DNA from: Candidatus Omnitrophota bacterium
GTDB taxonomy: Bacteria > Omnitrophota > Gorgyraeia > Tantalellales > Tantalellaceae
Length of the DNA stretch: 46,969 bases
Assembly (NCBI GenBank): GCA_018813285.1
Contig: JAHJBY010000040.1
Span: 1 to 46,969, forward strand
Direction: 5' to 3'
Shown: piece by piece, positions 36,320 to 46,801 of the stretch
How positions within the stretch are numbered: position 1 is the stretch's first letter
Layout of the letters: every line of letters begins with the position of its first letter
The notes under the pieces: generated by a model
What the model saw: only the letters and a program-made list of their open reading frames with translations
The model's database searches: none
Told to the model about the DNA's origin: nothing
Translations under genes and position numbers: made by a program

Positions 36320-37367
36320 ACTCAGAAGGAAGATCGATAGGATCGATGCCTCTATCGCACGCTTGTTAAACGACAGGGGAACGGCCAGCTCTGCCATAGG
36401 GGAGATAAAAAGGATTAAAAAATTACCTATGTATGCCCCTGACAGAGAAAGTCAGATCTATCGAAAAATTTTCGATGGAAATAAAAGTCTTTTTTCTGAC
36501 GAATCGGTAAAGGCGATATACAGAGAGATCATGTCAGCCTGCCTTTCGCTGGAGAGACCATTAACGGTGGCTTTTCTTGGTCCGGAGCTTACTTTCACGC
36601 ATCAGGCCTCCATGAAAAAATTCGGAGTCAGCGTAAATTACCTGTCTTGCGACAGCATTCACGATGTATTTTGTGAAGTGGAGAAAGGTAACGCTGACTA
36701 TGGTGTTGTGCCTGTTGAAAATTCTATCGAAGGGGCAGTAAATCATACGATGGATATGTTCGTGGAATCACCCGTGCTTATTTGTTCAGAAGTGTATTTT
36801 CGTGTCAGACACGCTCTTCTCAGCAGATCCGTAAGTGGGAAATCCATTAAAAGCGTGTATTCTAAATCGGAGGTGTTCGGGCAATGCCGTTTGTGGATAG
36901 AGAAGAATATGCCTCCTGTGAGATTGAAGGACTTTCCATCAACCGTGAAGGCTGCCGAGGCGGCGGCAAGACATAAAGATGCTGCTTGTATCGCAAGCGA
37001 ATTAGCCGCTAAACAATATGATCTTAATGTTCTCGCGCGGTCTATTGAAGATTCTTCCAGGAATGTTACGAGGTTTCTGGTGATAGGAAAGAACAGCGCT
37101 GCCCCTTCCGGGAAAGATAAAACATCCATTGTTTTCTCCGTGAAAGATTCACCCGGCATTTTGCACGACATGCTAAGTTCTTTTAAGAAAAGGAGAATAA
37201 ACCTGACAAAGATCGAATCCCGGCCTTCCAAGCTCCAGACATGGAAATATTATTTTTTTGTGGACATGGAAGGGCACTGCGAGTCATTAAAGGTGAAAAG
37301 GGCTTTGAAAGAATTGGAGGGGAAGTGTACCTTTATTAAGATCCTGGGCTCATATCCAAAAGGATAA
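36300..37367 (+). CDS. pheA: Bifunctional chorismate mutase / prephenate dehydratase
   Basis: Converts chorismate via prephenate to phenylpyruvate. 355 residues: an AroQ chorismate mutase helix bundle (~1-85, LRRKIDRIDASIARLLNDR, RESQIYRKI), prephenate dehydratase (~90-270, VAFLGPELTFTHQA, VPVENSIEGAVNHTMDMF and the NVTRFLVIG block), and a C-terminal ACT domain (~278-355) with the ESRPSK phenylalanine-binding motif. Feedback by phenylalanine is expected from that motif. It leads the aromatic run pheA-hisC-aroF-tyrA. Confidence 0.96.
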   Translation: MKKNLTELRRKIDRIDASIARLLNDRGTASSAIGEIKRIKKLPMYAPDRESQIYRKIFDGNKSLFSDESVKAIYREIMSACLSLERPLTVAFLGPELTFTHQASMKKFGVSVNYLSCDSIHDVFCEVEKGNADYGVVPVENSIEGAVNHTMDMFVESPVLICSEVYFRVRHALLSRSVSGKSIKSVYSKSEVFGQCRLWIEKNMPPVRLKDFPSTVKAAEAAARHKDAACIASELAAKQYDLNVLARSIEDSSRNVTRFLVIGKNSAAPSGKDKTSIVFSVKDSPGILHDMLSSFKKRRINLTKIESRPSKLQTWKYYFFVDMEGHCESLKVKRALKELEGKCTFIKILGSYPKG

Positions 37368-37371
37368 GACA

Positions 37372-38475
37372 ATGAAAAGATTATGCAAACAGAATTTGCA
37401 CAATGTTAAACCGTACATCCCCGGAAAACCTATCGAAGAAGTTGAGAGGGAGCTCGGTATTAAGAACATTATCAAGATGGCTTCAAATGAGAATCCACTT
37501 GGGACGTCTCCCGGGGTTCTGCGTGCGATATCGGATGCCCTGGGATCTATCAACAGGTATCCGGATGCGGATTGTTATTATTTAAAAAAAGCCATTTCGG
37601 AGAAGTACTCGGTAACATCGGAGAATGTTTTTGTCGGCAATGGGTCAGACGAAATATTTGTCCTTGCGTTAAGGGCATTTATTCACCCGGGAGAGGAAGT
37701 GCTTGTAGCGGATCCGACTTTCCTGATGTACAACATTGCTTCGGTAGCAGAAGGTGCTGCGGTTTGTTCAGTTCCCATGAAAAACATGAGGTATGACCTG
37801 GAGGCGATGGCGCAGGCCATCACGGATAAAACGAAGATGATATTTATCGCAAATCCGGATAATCCTGTAGGCAGTTATGTGACCGAAGATGAGTTGGACA
37901 AATTTATTGATCGCGTGCCGGAAAAGGTGCTCATAATACTTGACGAAGCATATTGCGAATTTGTTGACGCGGATGATTATCCACAGGCCATAGGCCTGGC
38001 CGATAGGTCTGACAAGAACATTATTATCACGCGCACATTTTCTAAGGCATACGGGCTTGCCGGTTTGCGCGTCGGGTATGGGATTGCCCGAAGGGATATC
38101 GTGGAGATACTTAACAAGGTGCGTGAACCATTTAACGTGAATTCTATCGCACAGGTGGCAGCGTTAGCCGCATTGAAAGATGATAACCACGTGAAAAAGT
38201 CCGTATCACTGGTGTGGGAGGAAAAAAAGAGGTTTTACAAGTTCTTCAAAGAGTTAAATCTTGAATATGTTCCAAGTTACACGAATTTCATTCTTGTTAA
38301 TACAAACCGCAATTCGAAGAAAATTTTCCGAGAAATTTTAAAACGCGGAATCATTATTCGAGAAATGTCCGCTTGGCGCCTCGACGGATTCATCAGGGTG
38401 ACTATTGGGCTAAAAGAAGAGAATGACAGGTTTTTTAAGGCTTTCAAAGAAGTTATAGAGGCCATTACAGGCTGA
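37372..38475 (+). CDS. hisC: HisC-family aminotransferase (histidinol-phosphate or aromatic)
   Basis: A 367-residue class I/II PLP enzyme. KMASNENPLGTSP, VGNGSDEIFVLALRAF and ILDEAYCEFVD are the cofactor-contact segments. Lys225 in RTFSKAYGLAGLRVGYG is the Schiff-base lysine. Sequence alone places it with HisC. Its position between pheA and aroF suggests that it transaminates phenylpyruvate or hydroxyphenylpyruvate, perhaps with histidinol phosphate as well. No other his gene is nearby. The start ATG follows pheA by 4 bases. Confidence 0.9.
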   Translation: MKRLCKQNLHNVKPYIPGKPIEEVERELGIKNIIKMASNENPLGTSPGVLRAISDALGSINRYPDADCYYLKKAISEKYSVTSENVFVGNGSDEIFVLALRAFIHPGEEVLVADPTFLMYNIASVAEGAAVCSVPMKNMRYDLEAMAQAITDKTKMIFIANPDNPVGSYVTEDELDKFIDRVPEKVLIILDEAYCEFVDADDYPQAIGLADRSDKNIIITRTFSKAYGLAGLRVGYGIARRDIVEILNKVREPFNVNSIAQVAALAALKDDNHVKKSVSLVWEEKKRFYKFFKELNLEYVPSYTNFILVNTNRNSKKIFREILKRGIIIREMSAWRLDGFIRVTIGLKEENDRFFKAFKEVIEAITG

Positions 38476-38507
38476 TTCGAAATGATCAGTAAGAAAGGAG
38501 ATGACCA

Positions 38508-39524
38508 ATGATAATAGTTCTGAAACCGAATGCTACAAAACAGGAAGTCGACCATGTGATGGAGAAGATCGAAAAGCTTGGGCTAAAACCCTGGTTATCA
38601 GAGGGTGTTGAGTGTACGATCATTGGGGTTATAGGGGAAGAGGACATATTGAGGGTTCAGCCGCTTGAAGGTATTCCCGGGGTTGAGAAAGTTCTTCCCA
38701 TTTTGAAGCCCTATAAACTCGCGTCGCTGGAATATAAGACAGAGCCCAGCGAGATAAATGTCGGCGGCGGAGTAACGATAGGTGGTAAGAAAATCGTTGT
38801 CGCGGCCGGCCCATGCTCTGTTGAAGGTAGAGATACGCTTTTGGACACGGCCGTTCATGTGAAAAAAGCCGGCGCTACAATATTAAGAGGAGGCGCGTTT
38901 AAGCCGAGGACTAGCCCATACAGTTTTCAAGGTCTTGGTGAAGAAGGGCTGCGATATATGGCTGAAGCAAGAGAAAAAACCGGCCTTTTAGTTGTTACTG
39001 AATTAATGGACGTGCGGAACCTCGATCTTGTAGTGAAGTACGCGGATATAATCCAGATCGGTGCCAGAAATATACAAAACTTTGATCTACTTAAAGAAGT
39101 TGGCAAGTCAAGAAAGCCGGTGTTGCTAAAAAGGGGTATGTCCTCGACGATCAAAGAATTTCTTATGAGTGCGGAGTACATACTCGCGGGTGGCAATCCG
39201 GACGTGATACTTTGTGAACGCGGCATCCGAACATTTGAGGATTTTACCCGCTTTACACTTGATATAAACGCCGTTCCGGCCATAAAAAGTTTAAGCCATC
39301 TTCCGATAATCGTTGATCCTTCACACGCGTGCGGAAGATGGGGTATGGTTCCGTCGTTATCATACGCCGCGATTGCCGCGGGTGCCGACGGTCTGATGAT
39401 AGAGGTTCATCCTTCTCCGGAAGATGCTTTTTCTGATGGAAGCCAGTCGCTTTTGCCTGAGAAATTCGAAGGAATGATGAAAGAAGTATCTAAAGTAGCG
39501 GAAGTAGTAGGGAGAACGCTTTAG
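38508..39524 (+). CDS. aroF: 3-deoxy-7-phosphoheptulonate synthase, type I-beta
   Basis: Condenses phosphoenolpyruvate with erythrose-4-phosphate, the entry step of the shikimate pathway. 338 residues: an N-terminal ferredoxin-like regulatory domain (1-~70) as in the Thermotoga enzyme, then a KDO8P-like barrel with AAGPCSVEGRDTL, RGGAFKPRTSPYSFQGLG, QIGARNIQNFDLL, LLKRGMSSTIKEF and VDPSHACGRW. The regulatory domain suggests feedback by tyrosine or phenylalanine. A clear AAAGGAG ribosome site precedes the ATG. Confidence 0.96.
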   Translation: MIIVLKPNATKQEVDHVMEKIEKLGLKPWLSEGVECTIIGVIGEEDILRVQPLEGIPGVEKVLPILKPYKLASLEYKTEPSEINVGGGVTIGGKKIVVAAGPCSVEGRDTLLDTAVHVKKAGATILRGGAFKPRTSPYSFQGLGEEGLRYMAEAREKTGLLVVTELMDVRNLDLVVKYADIIQIGARNIQNFDLLKEVGKSRKPVLLKRGMSSTIKEFLMSAEYILAGGNPDVILCERGIRTFEDFTRFTLDINAVPAIKSLSHLPIIVDPSHACGRWGMVPSLSYAAIAAGADGLMIEVHPSPEDAFSDGSQSLLPEKFEGMMKEVSKVAEVVGRTL

Positions 39525-39548
39525 ACGAGTGGTCTGATAGGAGCTTTT

Positions 39549-40403
39549 ATGAAAATGCGAAAAGTCGTTGTTATAGGCATGGGGCTGATCGGTGGATCCG
39601 TCGGTAAGGCACTCTTGAAAAAAGGCTTGGCCGATGAAGTTGTAGGCGTATGTCGCCGGCAGTCTTCACTCGACCGGGCCATAAAAGAAGGTGTTTTAAC
39701 CGACGGGTATGTCAACAACTACGAGAAAGCCGCATTCGGAGCGGAGATGATCGTCATAGCCACTCCGGTCGCCACCGTTAAAGACGTTCTCAAGGATTTG
39801 TCGGAGGTCATTAAGGACCAAAAGGTCATTGTTACGGACGTAGGTAGCGCCAAAAAAGAAATAGTGGATTACGCGGCAGGAGTGAATGGAACCTTTTTGT
39901 TCGTAGGGGGGCACCCCCTGGCCGGGTCGGAGAAGTCAGGAGTGGAAAATTCCACAGCAAGCCTTTTTGAAGGTTCGTTGTGTGTGCTTACTGACGATGA
40001 GGGTGTTACCGATAAAGACGCATTGTGCGAGGTAACCGGTATGTGGGAAGCTATGGGGGCTCGTGTGCAGGTTCAGACGCCGGAGGAGCATGACGGCATG
40101 ATAGCGTTCACCAGTCATCTGCCTCATATTGTGGCATATGCATTGGTAGGAGCGTTGCCGCCGTTGCCGTTGTCTATGTTTGCGACAGGGTTTAAAGACA
40201 CCACACGGATCGCGTCTTCCGACGCATCTCTCTGGAGCGAAATTTTCTTAAGCAATCGGAAAAATTTACTTGTTGCCATTCGCAGGTTTAAAGATGTCAT
40301 TTCGGATATTGAGAAGGATATTCGGGAAAACAATAAAGTACTTCTCGAGGAAAAATTACGGGACTTCAAGAAGACGAGAGATGAGTTTTCTGAAAAAGAC
40401 TAA
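39549..40403 (+). CDS. tyrA: Prephenate dehydrogenase
   Basis: NAD(P)-dependent oxidative decarboxylation of prephenate toward tyrosine (arogenate is the alternative substrate). 284 residues: an N-terminal Rossmann domain with GMGLIGGSVGKALLKKG, TDVGSAKKEIVD and the GGHPLAGSEKSGVENS block, then a helical dimerisation domain with TSHLPHIVAYAL and FKDTTRIASSDASLW. No ACT domain is present. A TAGGAGC ribosome site precedes the ATG. The 3' end overlaps cmk by 23 bases. aroA, often found between tyrA and cmk, is missing. Confidence 0.95.
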   Translation: MKMRKVVVIGMGLIGGSVGKALLKKGLADEVVGVCRRQSSLDRAIKEGVLTDGYVNNYEKAAFGAEMIVIATPVATVKDVLKDLSEVIKDQKVIVTDVGSAKKEIVDYAAGVNGTFLFVGGHPLAGSEKSGVENSTASLFEGSLCVLTDDEGVTDKDALCEVTGMWEAMGARVQVQTPEEHDGMIAFTSHLPHIVAYALVGALPPLPLSMFATGFKDTTRIASSDASLWSEIFLSNRKNLLVAIRRFKDVISDIEKDIRENNKVLLEEKLRDFKKTRDEFSEKD

Positions 40404-41088
40404 AGCCATAACTATTGATGGTCCGGCCGGTAGCGGTAAGAGTACCGTGAGCAGGCTTGTTGCTGAAAAAATGGGATATGTTTACGTAGATACGGGTGCC
40501 ATGTATCGCGCGCTGACATTGAAAGTGATGGATAAGAATATGGACTTTGCGGACGAAGATGCGATAGCCGATCTGGCGTCCGGCCTTATGCTGGAGCTTC
40601 TGCCGTCCTGTAAGGGAAGCGCCACTATACGCGTTATGATGGATGGACGGGATGTGAGCGAGGCTATTCGGACAATGGAAGTTACGCAAAATGTTAAGCA
40701 TGTGGCAAAGATAGCTTCCGTCAGAAAAAAATTAGTTCATCTTCAACGCAAAATGATCGACGGTATTAGCGGTGCTGTAATGGAAGGGCGGGACATAGGA
40801 ACTGTAGTCCTTAAAGATGCGGCTTGCAAAGTTTACCTGGACGCTTCGTTTGATGAAAGGGTGGATCGTCGTCTTGCCGAACTTCGCGCAAATGGAAGGC
40901 CGGTTACTCGCCTTGAAGTGGCAAATGATCTGAAGCAAAGAGATCATACAGACAAAACACGCAAAGTCGGTCCATTGAAAAAGGCGGATGACGCCGTTCT
41001 TCTTGATACGAGCGATCTTTCAGTTACTCAGGTCGTCGAAAAAATAGTTAACTATGCTAAAGACGTCATCAGGGGGAAGCGGCCGTGA
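40381..41088 (+). CDS. cmk: Cytidylate kinase
   Basis: Phosphorylates CMP and dCMP. From ATG 40381 the protein has 235 residues and starts MSFLKKTKAITIDGPAGSGKST, with the P-loop at about 14-21. DTGAMYRALTLKVM is the CMP-binding segment, GRDIGTVVLKDA follows, and RxxxR-type lid residues lie in DERVDRRLAEL. The frame is open further upstream (40270), inside tyrA, but that extension is not conserved in the family. No separate ribosome site is obvious, so coupling to tyrA translation is likely. Confidence 0.94.
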   Translation: MSFLKKTKAITIDGPAGSGKSTVSRLVAEKMGYVYVDTGAMYRALTLKVMDKNMDFADEDAIADLASGLMLELLPSCKGSATIRVMMDGRDVSEAIRTMEVTQNVKHVAKIASVRKKLVHLQRKMIDGISGAVMEGRDIGTVVLKDAACKVYLDASFDERVDRRLAELRANGRPVTRLEVANDLKQRDHTDKTRKVGPLKKADDAVLLDTSDLSVTQVVEKIVNYAKDVIRGKRP

Positions 41089-41699
41089 TGTTTTATATAT
41101 CTAAACTTTTTTTGGAATTTTTGGCGCGAATTTTGTTTCACGTAAAGATTTACGGCCGGGAGAACCTTTCCGCGCCGCCATATATCATTGTATCTAATCA
41201 CGCGAGTTATGTGGATCCTACGCTTATCGGCATGTTGCGCCGGTGGAACAATGTGGCATTCCTGGCAAAAAAGGAGTTTTTCGGCCCACCGGTATTGCGT
41301 GCGTGGTTCCGTTCGGTTGGATGTATCGAAGTCGACAGGGAAAATGGAGTGGCCGGTCTCAGGAAAGCGCTTCGTGCGCTGAAACATGGCCGCAGCGTTG
41401 CTATTTTTCCGGAAGGTACACGTTCCGCGGATGGAAGTTTGCAGGAAGCAAAAAGCGGGGCAGGTTTTTTAGTTCTGCGTGCGGGCGTTCCGGTGGTTCC
41501 TGTATATATTCATGGTACGCAGAAGGCATTGCCGAAAAAAGGCGGAATACATTATGGCGCCGAAATAAGCGCGCGTGCCGGCCGGCCTGTGACAGTGGAA
41601 GAGTTTAAACCGTTTTATGAGGGGAAAGACTATAACGGGGCAGCTGCGTTAGTTATGGAGCGTATTGCCGTGCTGAAAGAATCGGTGGAAAAATATTAA
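41085..41699 (+). CDS. plsC: 1-acyl-sn-glycerol-3-phosphate acyltransferase
   Basis: A 204-residue membrane-associated enzyme making phosphatidate, the substrate of CdsA encoded earlier in this window. The catalytic NHASYVDP (HxxxxD) block lies near residues 37-44, IEVDRENG near 85 and FPEGTRSADGS near 108-118; VPVVPVYIHG is the fourth motif. GTG 41085 overlaps the cmk stop and ATG 41088 immediately follows; AGGGGG at 41071-41076 could serve either. cmk-plsC-rpsA is a frequently seen gene order. Confidence 0.94.
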   Translation: MMFYISKLFLEFLARILFHVKIYGRENLSAPPYIIVSNHASYVDPTLIGMLRRWNNVAFLAKKEFFGPPVLRAWFRSVGCIEVDRENGVAGLRKALRALKHGRSVAIFPEGTRSADGSLQEAKSGAGFLVLRAGVPVVPVYIHGTQKALPKKGGIHYGAEISARAGRPVTVEEFKPFYEGKDYNGAAALVMERIAVLKESVEKY

Positions 41700-41717
41700 A
41701 AATTGTATTAAAAATTG

Positions 41718-41758
41718 TTGCATCTTTTGGAGAAAGACGGTAGAATGTGTCTCCAAAA
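41718..41758 (+). promoter_or_regulatory. rpsA promoter with an inverted repeat across the -10 box
   Basis: The -35 TTGCAT (41718-41723), a 17-base spacer and the -10 TAGAAT (41741-41746) form a good promoter. TTTTGGAGA (41725-41733) and TCTCCAAAA (41750-41758) are perfect 9-bp complements flanking the -10 box and the likely start site. This is an operator-like arrangement. Confidence 0.65.
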
Positions 41759-41782
41759 TACTTTTAAAGGAGCTGATCGATA

Positions 41783-43558
41783 GTGATGGTTGACAAAGAA
41801 AAGAGCACTAAAAATGCGGATTTGGCGGGGTTGTACGAGCAGAGTATCTCCGACATCAAAGAAGGGGAGATCCTACGGGGGATCATAATCCAGATAGGGG
41901 ATAAAGATATTCTGGTGGATATCGGATATAAGTCCGAAGGATTGATCCACAAGTCGGAAGTGTCTGATCCGGGAGAACTAAAGGTTGGAGACAAGATAGA
42001 TGTCTTTCTTGAATCCAAGGAAAATGATCATGGAATGGTTGTCGTTTCGCACGAAAAGGCAAGGAAATTCAGGGGTTGGCAGGATATAGTCGATAACTAT
42101 AAAGAAGGCGACGGCATTTCCGGCAAGATCGCGCGAAAAGTGCGCGGCGGCTTTATGGTGGATGTTGGACTGGAAGCTTTTCTTCCGGCAAGCCTTGCTT
42201 CTATGCAGGATGTCGGCGGCGCGGATAATCTGGTAGGGAATAGGTATAAATTCAAGATCGTCAAGATAAACGTGGCTCGTAAAAATATCGTAGTTTCACG
42301 AAAAGAGATCGTCGAGGAAAAAAAGAGGGAAGAAAAACAGGCCATTTTGGAGAGTCTGAACAAAGGCGATATTGTCAAAGGAGTAGTTCGTAATATCACA
42401 GATTTTGGCGCGTTTATTGACATAGGCGGAGGAATAACAGGACTGCTTCACATTACCGATATGAGCTGGGGGAGGATCAACAAGCCAACAGAGGTTATGA
42501 ATGTCGGTGACGAAGTGGAGATCAAGATCCTGGATTTTGATAAAAAGAACATGAAAGTGTCGCTTGGCTTTAAGCAGAAGATGCAAAATCCCTGGGAGGA
42601 CATTGATGAAAAATATCAGGAAGCCGGGGTCGTTTCCGGCAAGGTCGTTAATATTATGCCGTACGGTGTTTTTCTTGAGCTGGAAAAAGGAATAGAGGGG
42701 TTGATACATATTTCCGAATTTTCATGGACGAAAAAATTCAATCATCCCAGTGAGCGTTTTTCTATTGGTGATGAAGTCCAGGCCATGGTGTTAAAACTTG
42801 ATAAGGGAAGCCAGAAGCTTTCTCTGGGGTTAAAGCAGCTGGAGGATGACCCATGGCAGGGGGTTGAGAACCGTTTTCACGTGGGAGATAAAGTTAAGGG
42901 TATGGTTAATACGCTGACCGATTATGGCGCGTTTGTAGAACTCGAACCCGGGGTGGAAGGGCTTGTGCATGTTTCGGATCTTTCCTGGACCAAACGCGTT
43001 AACCATCCAAAAGAGCTTATCGAGAAAGACAGCGCGATAGAGGCTGTCATATTGAATGTTGACGAGCAAAACCGCAGGATCGCTCTCGGAGTAAAACAGC
43101 TTGGTACGGATCCGTGGGATGACATAACGAAAAGATATGAATCCGGCACGATTTGCGATGGAACCGTGATGAATATAACCAATTTTGGGATGTTCGTCGA
43201 ATTGGAAAAGGATCTTGAGGGGCTTCTGCATGTTTCAGAGATGTCACTCGACCCGTCTCAGAGAATGGAGGAGCTGTATAAACCGGGAGATGAGATCAAG
43301 GTCAAGGTTATTCACATAGACGGTGTGCAGAAAAAGATCGCCTTAAGCGTCAAAGATTTTGATGAGAAAAAAGCCCCGGAAAAATCCGCGCTTGTCGCAA
43401 AGGAAAAACCGGTTGATAGTGAAACCACGGCAAAGTCCGAGGGTACGGAAGATTCAGTAGAAGAGGCGCCCCCGGCTAAAGAGACAACCCCTGCCGAAAA
43501 GACACCTCCTGCTGAAGAGGCAATCCCTGCTGAAGGCGGAGAAGACGCGGATAAATAG
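41783..43558 (+). CDS. rpsA: 30S ribosomal protein S1
   Basis: 591 residues with six S1 RNA-binding repeats. They begin roughly at residues 29 ([23 protein letters not shown]), 112, 194, 279, 365 and 452; the later four carry the classical DFGAF/YGVF/FGMF cores. A Pro/Glu/Ala-rich tail of about 50 residues ends the protein. S1 helps load mRNA with weak ribosome sites. The start is GTG 41783 or ATG 41786, behind AAAGGAG. It has its own promoter; autogenous control is known for S1 in E. coli, but no leader homology can be judged here. Confidence 0.95.
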   Translation: MMVDKEKSTKNADLAGLYEQSISDIKEGEILRGIIIQIGDKDILVDIGYKSEGLIHKSEVSDPGELKVGDKIDVFLESKENDHGMVVVSHEKARKFRGWQDIVDNYKEGDGISGKIARKVRGGFMVDVGLEAFLPASLASMQDVGGADNLVGNRYKFKIVKINVARKNIVVSRKEIVEEKKREEKQAILESLNKGDIVKGVVRNITDFGAFIDIGGGITGLLHITDMSWGRINKPTEVMNVGDEVEIKILDFDKKNMKVSLGFKQKMQNPWEDIDEKYQEAGVVSGKVVNIMPYGVFLELEKGIEGLIHISEFSWTKKFNHPSERFSIGDEVQAMVLKLDKGSQKLSLGLKQLEDDPWQGVENRFHVGDKVKGMVNTLTDYGAFVELEPGVEGLVHVSDLSWTKRVNHPKELIEKDSAIEAVILNVDEQNRRIALGVKQLGTDPWDDITKRYESGTICDGTVMNITNFGMFVELEKDLEGLLHVSEMSLDPSQRMEELYKPGDEIKVKVIHIDGVQKKIALSVKDFDEKKAPEKSALVAKEKPVDSETTAKSEGTEDSVEEAPPAKETTPAEKTPPAEEAIPAEGGEDADK

Positions 43559-43578
43559 CAGACCGCTCAAGTCAGATT

Positions 43579-44775
43579 ATGAAATCTGTCAAAGAACAGA
43601 TAGATATTATCAAACGGGGTACTGACGAGATAATCAGTATTCCTGAGTTGGAAGAGAAATTGGCGTTAGACAGGCCTCTTGTCGTGAAAGCCGGTTTTGA
43701 TCCATCCGCACCAGACATTCACCTCGGACACACTGTTTTACTCCGGAAGATGAAACACTTTCAGGATCTTGGCCACGACGTGCATTTTCTTATTGGGGAT
43801 TTTACAGGTCGTATCGGAGACCCTTCAGGACGTTCCAAAGTGAGAAAGCAGCTAAGCATTGAAGCAGTTATAGAAAACGCTAAAACCTACAAGAAGCAAA
43901 TATTTAAAATACTGGACAAGTCCAGGACAAAAGTTGAATTCAATTCCAGTTGGTGCTCCAAGCTCGGCGTAGAGGGTATATTCGACCTGGCTTCAAGATA
44001 TACGGTAGCCCGCATGTTGGAGCGCGATGATTTTTGTGACCGTTATCATAACGAAGAACCCATAAGCATAATCGAATTTCTTTATCCGCTTTTGCAAGCA
44101 TATGATTCTGTTGTAATGCAGGCCGATGTGGAACTTGGGGGGACCGACCAGAAATTTAATCTGCTTGTTGGAAGAGACATGCAGAGGAGCTACATGGTTC
44201 CGCCGCCGCCGCAGGTGATCATAACTATGCCGATACTTGAGGGGCTCCGCGGCGCGGACAAGATGTCAAAGTCTCTTAATAATTACGTAGGGGTCAGTGA
44301 ACCGCCGGAGGAAATGTTTGGTAAACTGATGTCTATTTCCGACGATATGATGTGGAAATATTACGAGCTTTTGACGGATATTGAGTATCAGCCGTTGAAG
44401 CAAAAAGTTGATAACGGAGAGGCTCATCCCAAAGAGGTGAAAGCAGAATTAGCCAAAATGATAGTGTCTGAATATCATAGTGAAAAGGCAGCTGAAAAAG
44501 CCAGGATGAGCTTTGAATCTGTTTTTGCGCGAAAGGAGCTCCCGGAGGATATCCAGAAATTCACTTTTGACTTGGATGAGATCAGCATCGCGGACCTTGT
44601 GAAAAAAGTGGGATTTGCCGACTCGACCAGCGCGGCGCGGAGACTTGTAAAACAGAATGCCGTTTCAATAAGCGGAAAGAAGGTGCGCGATGCTAACTTC
44701 ATGATCCGCCTTGATGCCGATGCCAAGATACTGCGGGTGGGAAAGAGAAAATTCGCAAAGATATCGCGTACCTGA
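43579..44775 (+). CDS. tyrS: Tyrosyl-tRNA synthetase (TyrZ-type)
   Basis: A 398-residue class I synthetase. The HIGH-type motif is [19 protein letters not shown] near residues 48-66, and [13 protein letters not shown] follows. The KMSKS loop is intact in [13 protein letters not shown] near 230. [19 protein letters not shown] binds tyrosine and adenylate. A C-terminal S4 RNA-binding domain (~335-398) contacts tRNA(Tyr). The sequence type is TyrZ rather than the E. coli TyrS type. It follows rpsA by 20 bases and ends just upstream of the rRNA promoter. Confidence 0.96.
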   Translation: MKSVKEQIDIIKRGTDEIISIPELEEKLALDRPLVVKAGFDPSAPDIHLGHTVLLRKMKHFQDLGHDVHFLIGDFTGRIGDPSGRSKVRKQLSIEAVIENAKTYKKQIFKILDKSRTKVEFNSSWCSKLGVEGIFDLASRYTVARMLERDDFCDRYHNEEPISIIEFLYPLLQAYDSVVMQADVELGGTDQKFNLLVGRDMQRSYMVPPPPQVIITMPILEGLRGADKMSKSLNNYVGVSEPPEEMFGKLMSISDDMMWKYYELLTDIEYQPLKQKVDNGEAHPKEVKAELAKMIVSEYHSEKAAEKARMSFESVFARKELPEDIQKFTFDLDEISIADLVKKVGFADSTSAARRLVKQNAVSISGKKVRDANFMIRLDADAKILRVGKRKFAKISRT

Positions 44776-44778
44776 TTT

Positions 44779-44830
44779 CTTATTTTTTTTGTGATAAAAA
44801 CCTTGACAAGAATGACAAATAGTGTAGAAT
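44779..44830 (+). promoter_or_regulatory. rRNA operon promoter with upstream A/T tract
   Basis: The -35 is TTGACA at 44803-44808 and the -10 is TAGAAT at 44825-44830, with a 16-base spacer. A T/A-rich stretch at 44779-44800 could act as an UP element. Transcription should start near 44837, about 125 bases before mature 16S. Confidence 0.8.
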
Positions 44831-44880
44831 AACGTCTCCCGCGTTGATGCTGAAAATGATGCGGGTGTAGACTTAAAAAA

Positions 44881-44928
44881 AAGCATCATAAGCGTGGTGC
44901 TTATTTTTATGTGGATCGCTCTTTGAAA
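44881..44928 (+). promoter_or_regulatory. rRNA leader: terminator-like hairpin and boxA-like element
   Basis: AAGCATCA (44881-44888) pairs with TGGTGCTT (44895-44902), with one wobble. The stem is preceded by an A-tract and followed by TATTTTTAT. CGCTCTTTGAAA (44917-44928) resembles the boxA antitermination signal of rRNA leaders (TGCTCTTTAACA in E. coli). Confidence 0.55.
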
Positions 44929-44930
44929 TT

Positions 44931-44947
44931 AGATAACCGAATGTGTG
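44931..44947 (+). repeat. 5' arm of the 16S RNase III processing stem
   Basis: These 17 bases are an exact reverse complement of 46592-46608, so the 16S precursor should be looped out by a long stem, as in other rRNA operons. Confidence 0.85.
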
Positions 44948-44962
44948 AGGGTTTAGGAAATC

Positions 44963-46532
<1,570 letters not shown>

Positions 46533-46591
46533 CTAAGGAGAAACGGTTTCGTCCGGAAACGGAAGAAGCTAAAAGTAATAAAGAAATGCCC

Positions 46592-46608
46592 CACACATTC
46601 GGTTATCT
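46592..46608 (+). repeat. 3' arm of the 16S processing stem
   Basis: An exact reverse complement of 44931-44947. It lies 60 bases after the mature 16S 3' end and 22 bases before tRNA-Ile. Confidence 0.85.
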
Positions 46609-46629
46609 GATCACAGGTTCGGAAAGGCC

Positions 46630-46706
46630 GGGCCCGTAGCTCAGTTGGTTAGAGCGCCGTGCTGATAACGCGGAGGTCTCTGGTTCGATTCCAGATGGGC
46701 CCACCA
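46630..46706 (+). tRNA. tRNA-Ile (anticodon GAU)
   Basis: 77 bases with encoded CCA. The acceptor GGGCCCG pairs with TGGGCCC. The D-arm AGCTCAGTTGGTTAGAGC is standard. The anticodon loop CTGATAA gives GAU, and the T-arm is GGTTCGATTCC. It is the usual rRNA-spacer isoleucine tRNA. Confidence 0.97.
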
Positions 46707-46723
46707 TTTTTGCTTCGCAAAAA
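46707..46723 (+). repeat. Mini-hairpin between the two spacer tRNAs
   Basis: TTTTTGC (46707-46713), TTC loop, GCAAAAA (46717-46723): a perfect 7-bp stem filling almost the whole gap between tRNA-Ile and tRNA-Ala. Confidence 0.6.
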
Positions 46724-46725
46724 TT

Positions 46726-46801
46726 GGGGATGTAGCTCAGCTGGAAGAGCACCTGCTTTGCAAGCAGGGGGTCAGGGGTTCGAGCCCCCTCATCTCCACC
46801 A
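46726..46801 (+). tRNA. tRNA-Ala (anticodon UGC)
   Basis: 76 bases with encoded CCA. The acceptor GGGGATG pairs with CATCTCC (one wobble). The D-arm is AGCTCAGCTGGAAGAGC, the anticodon loop TTTGCAA gives UGC, and the T-arm is GGTTCGAGCCC. It is the second standard spacer tRNA; 23S should follow beyond the window. Confidence 0.97.
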
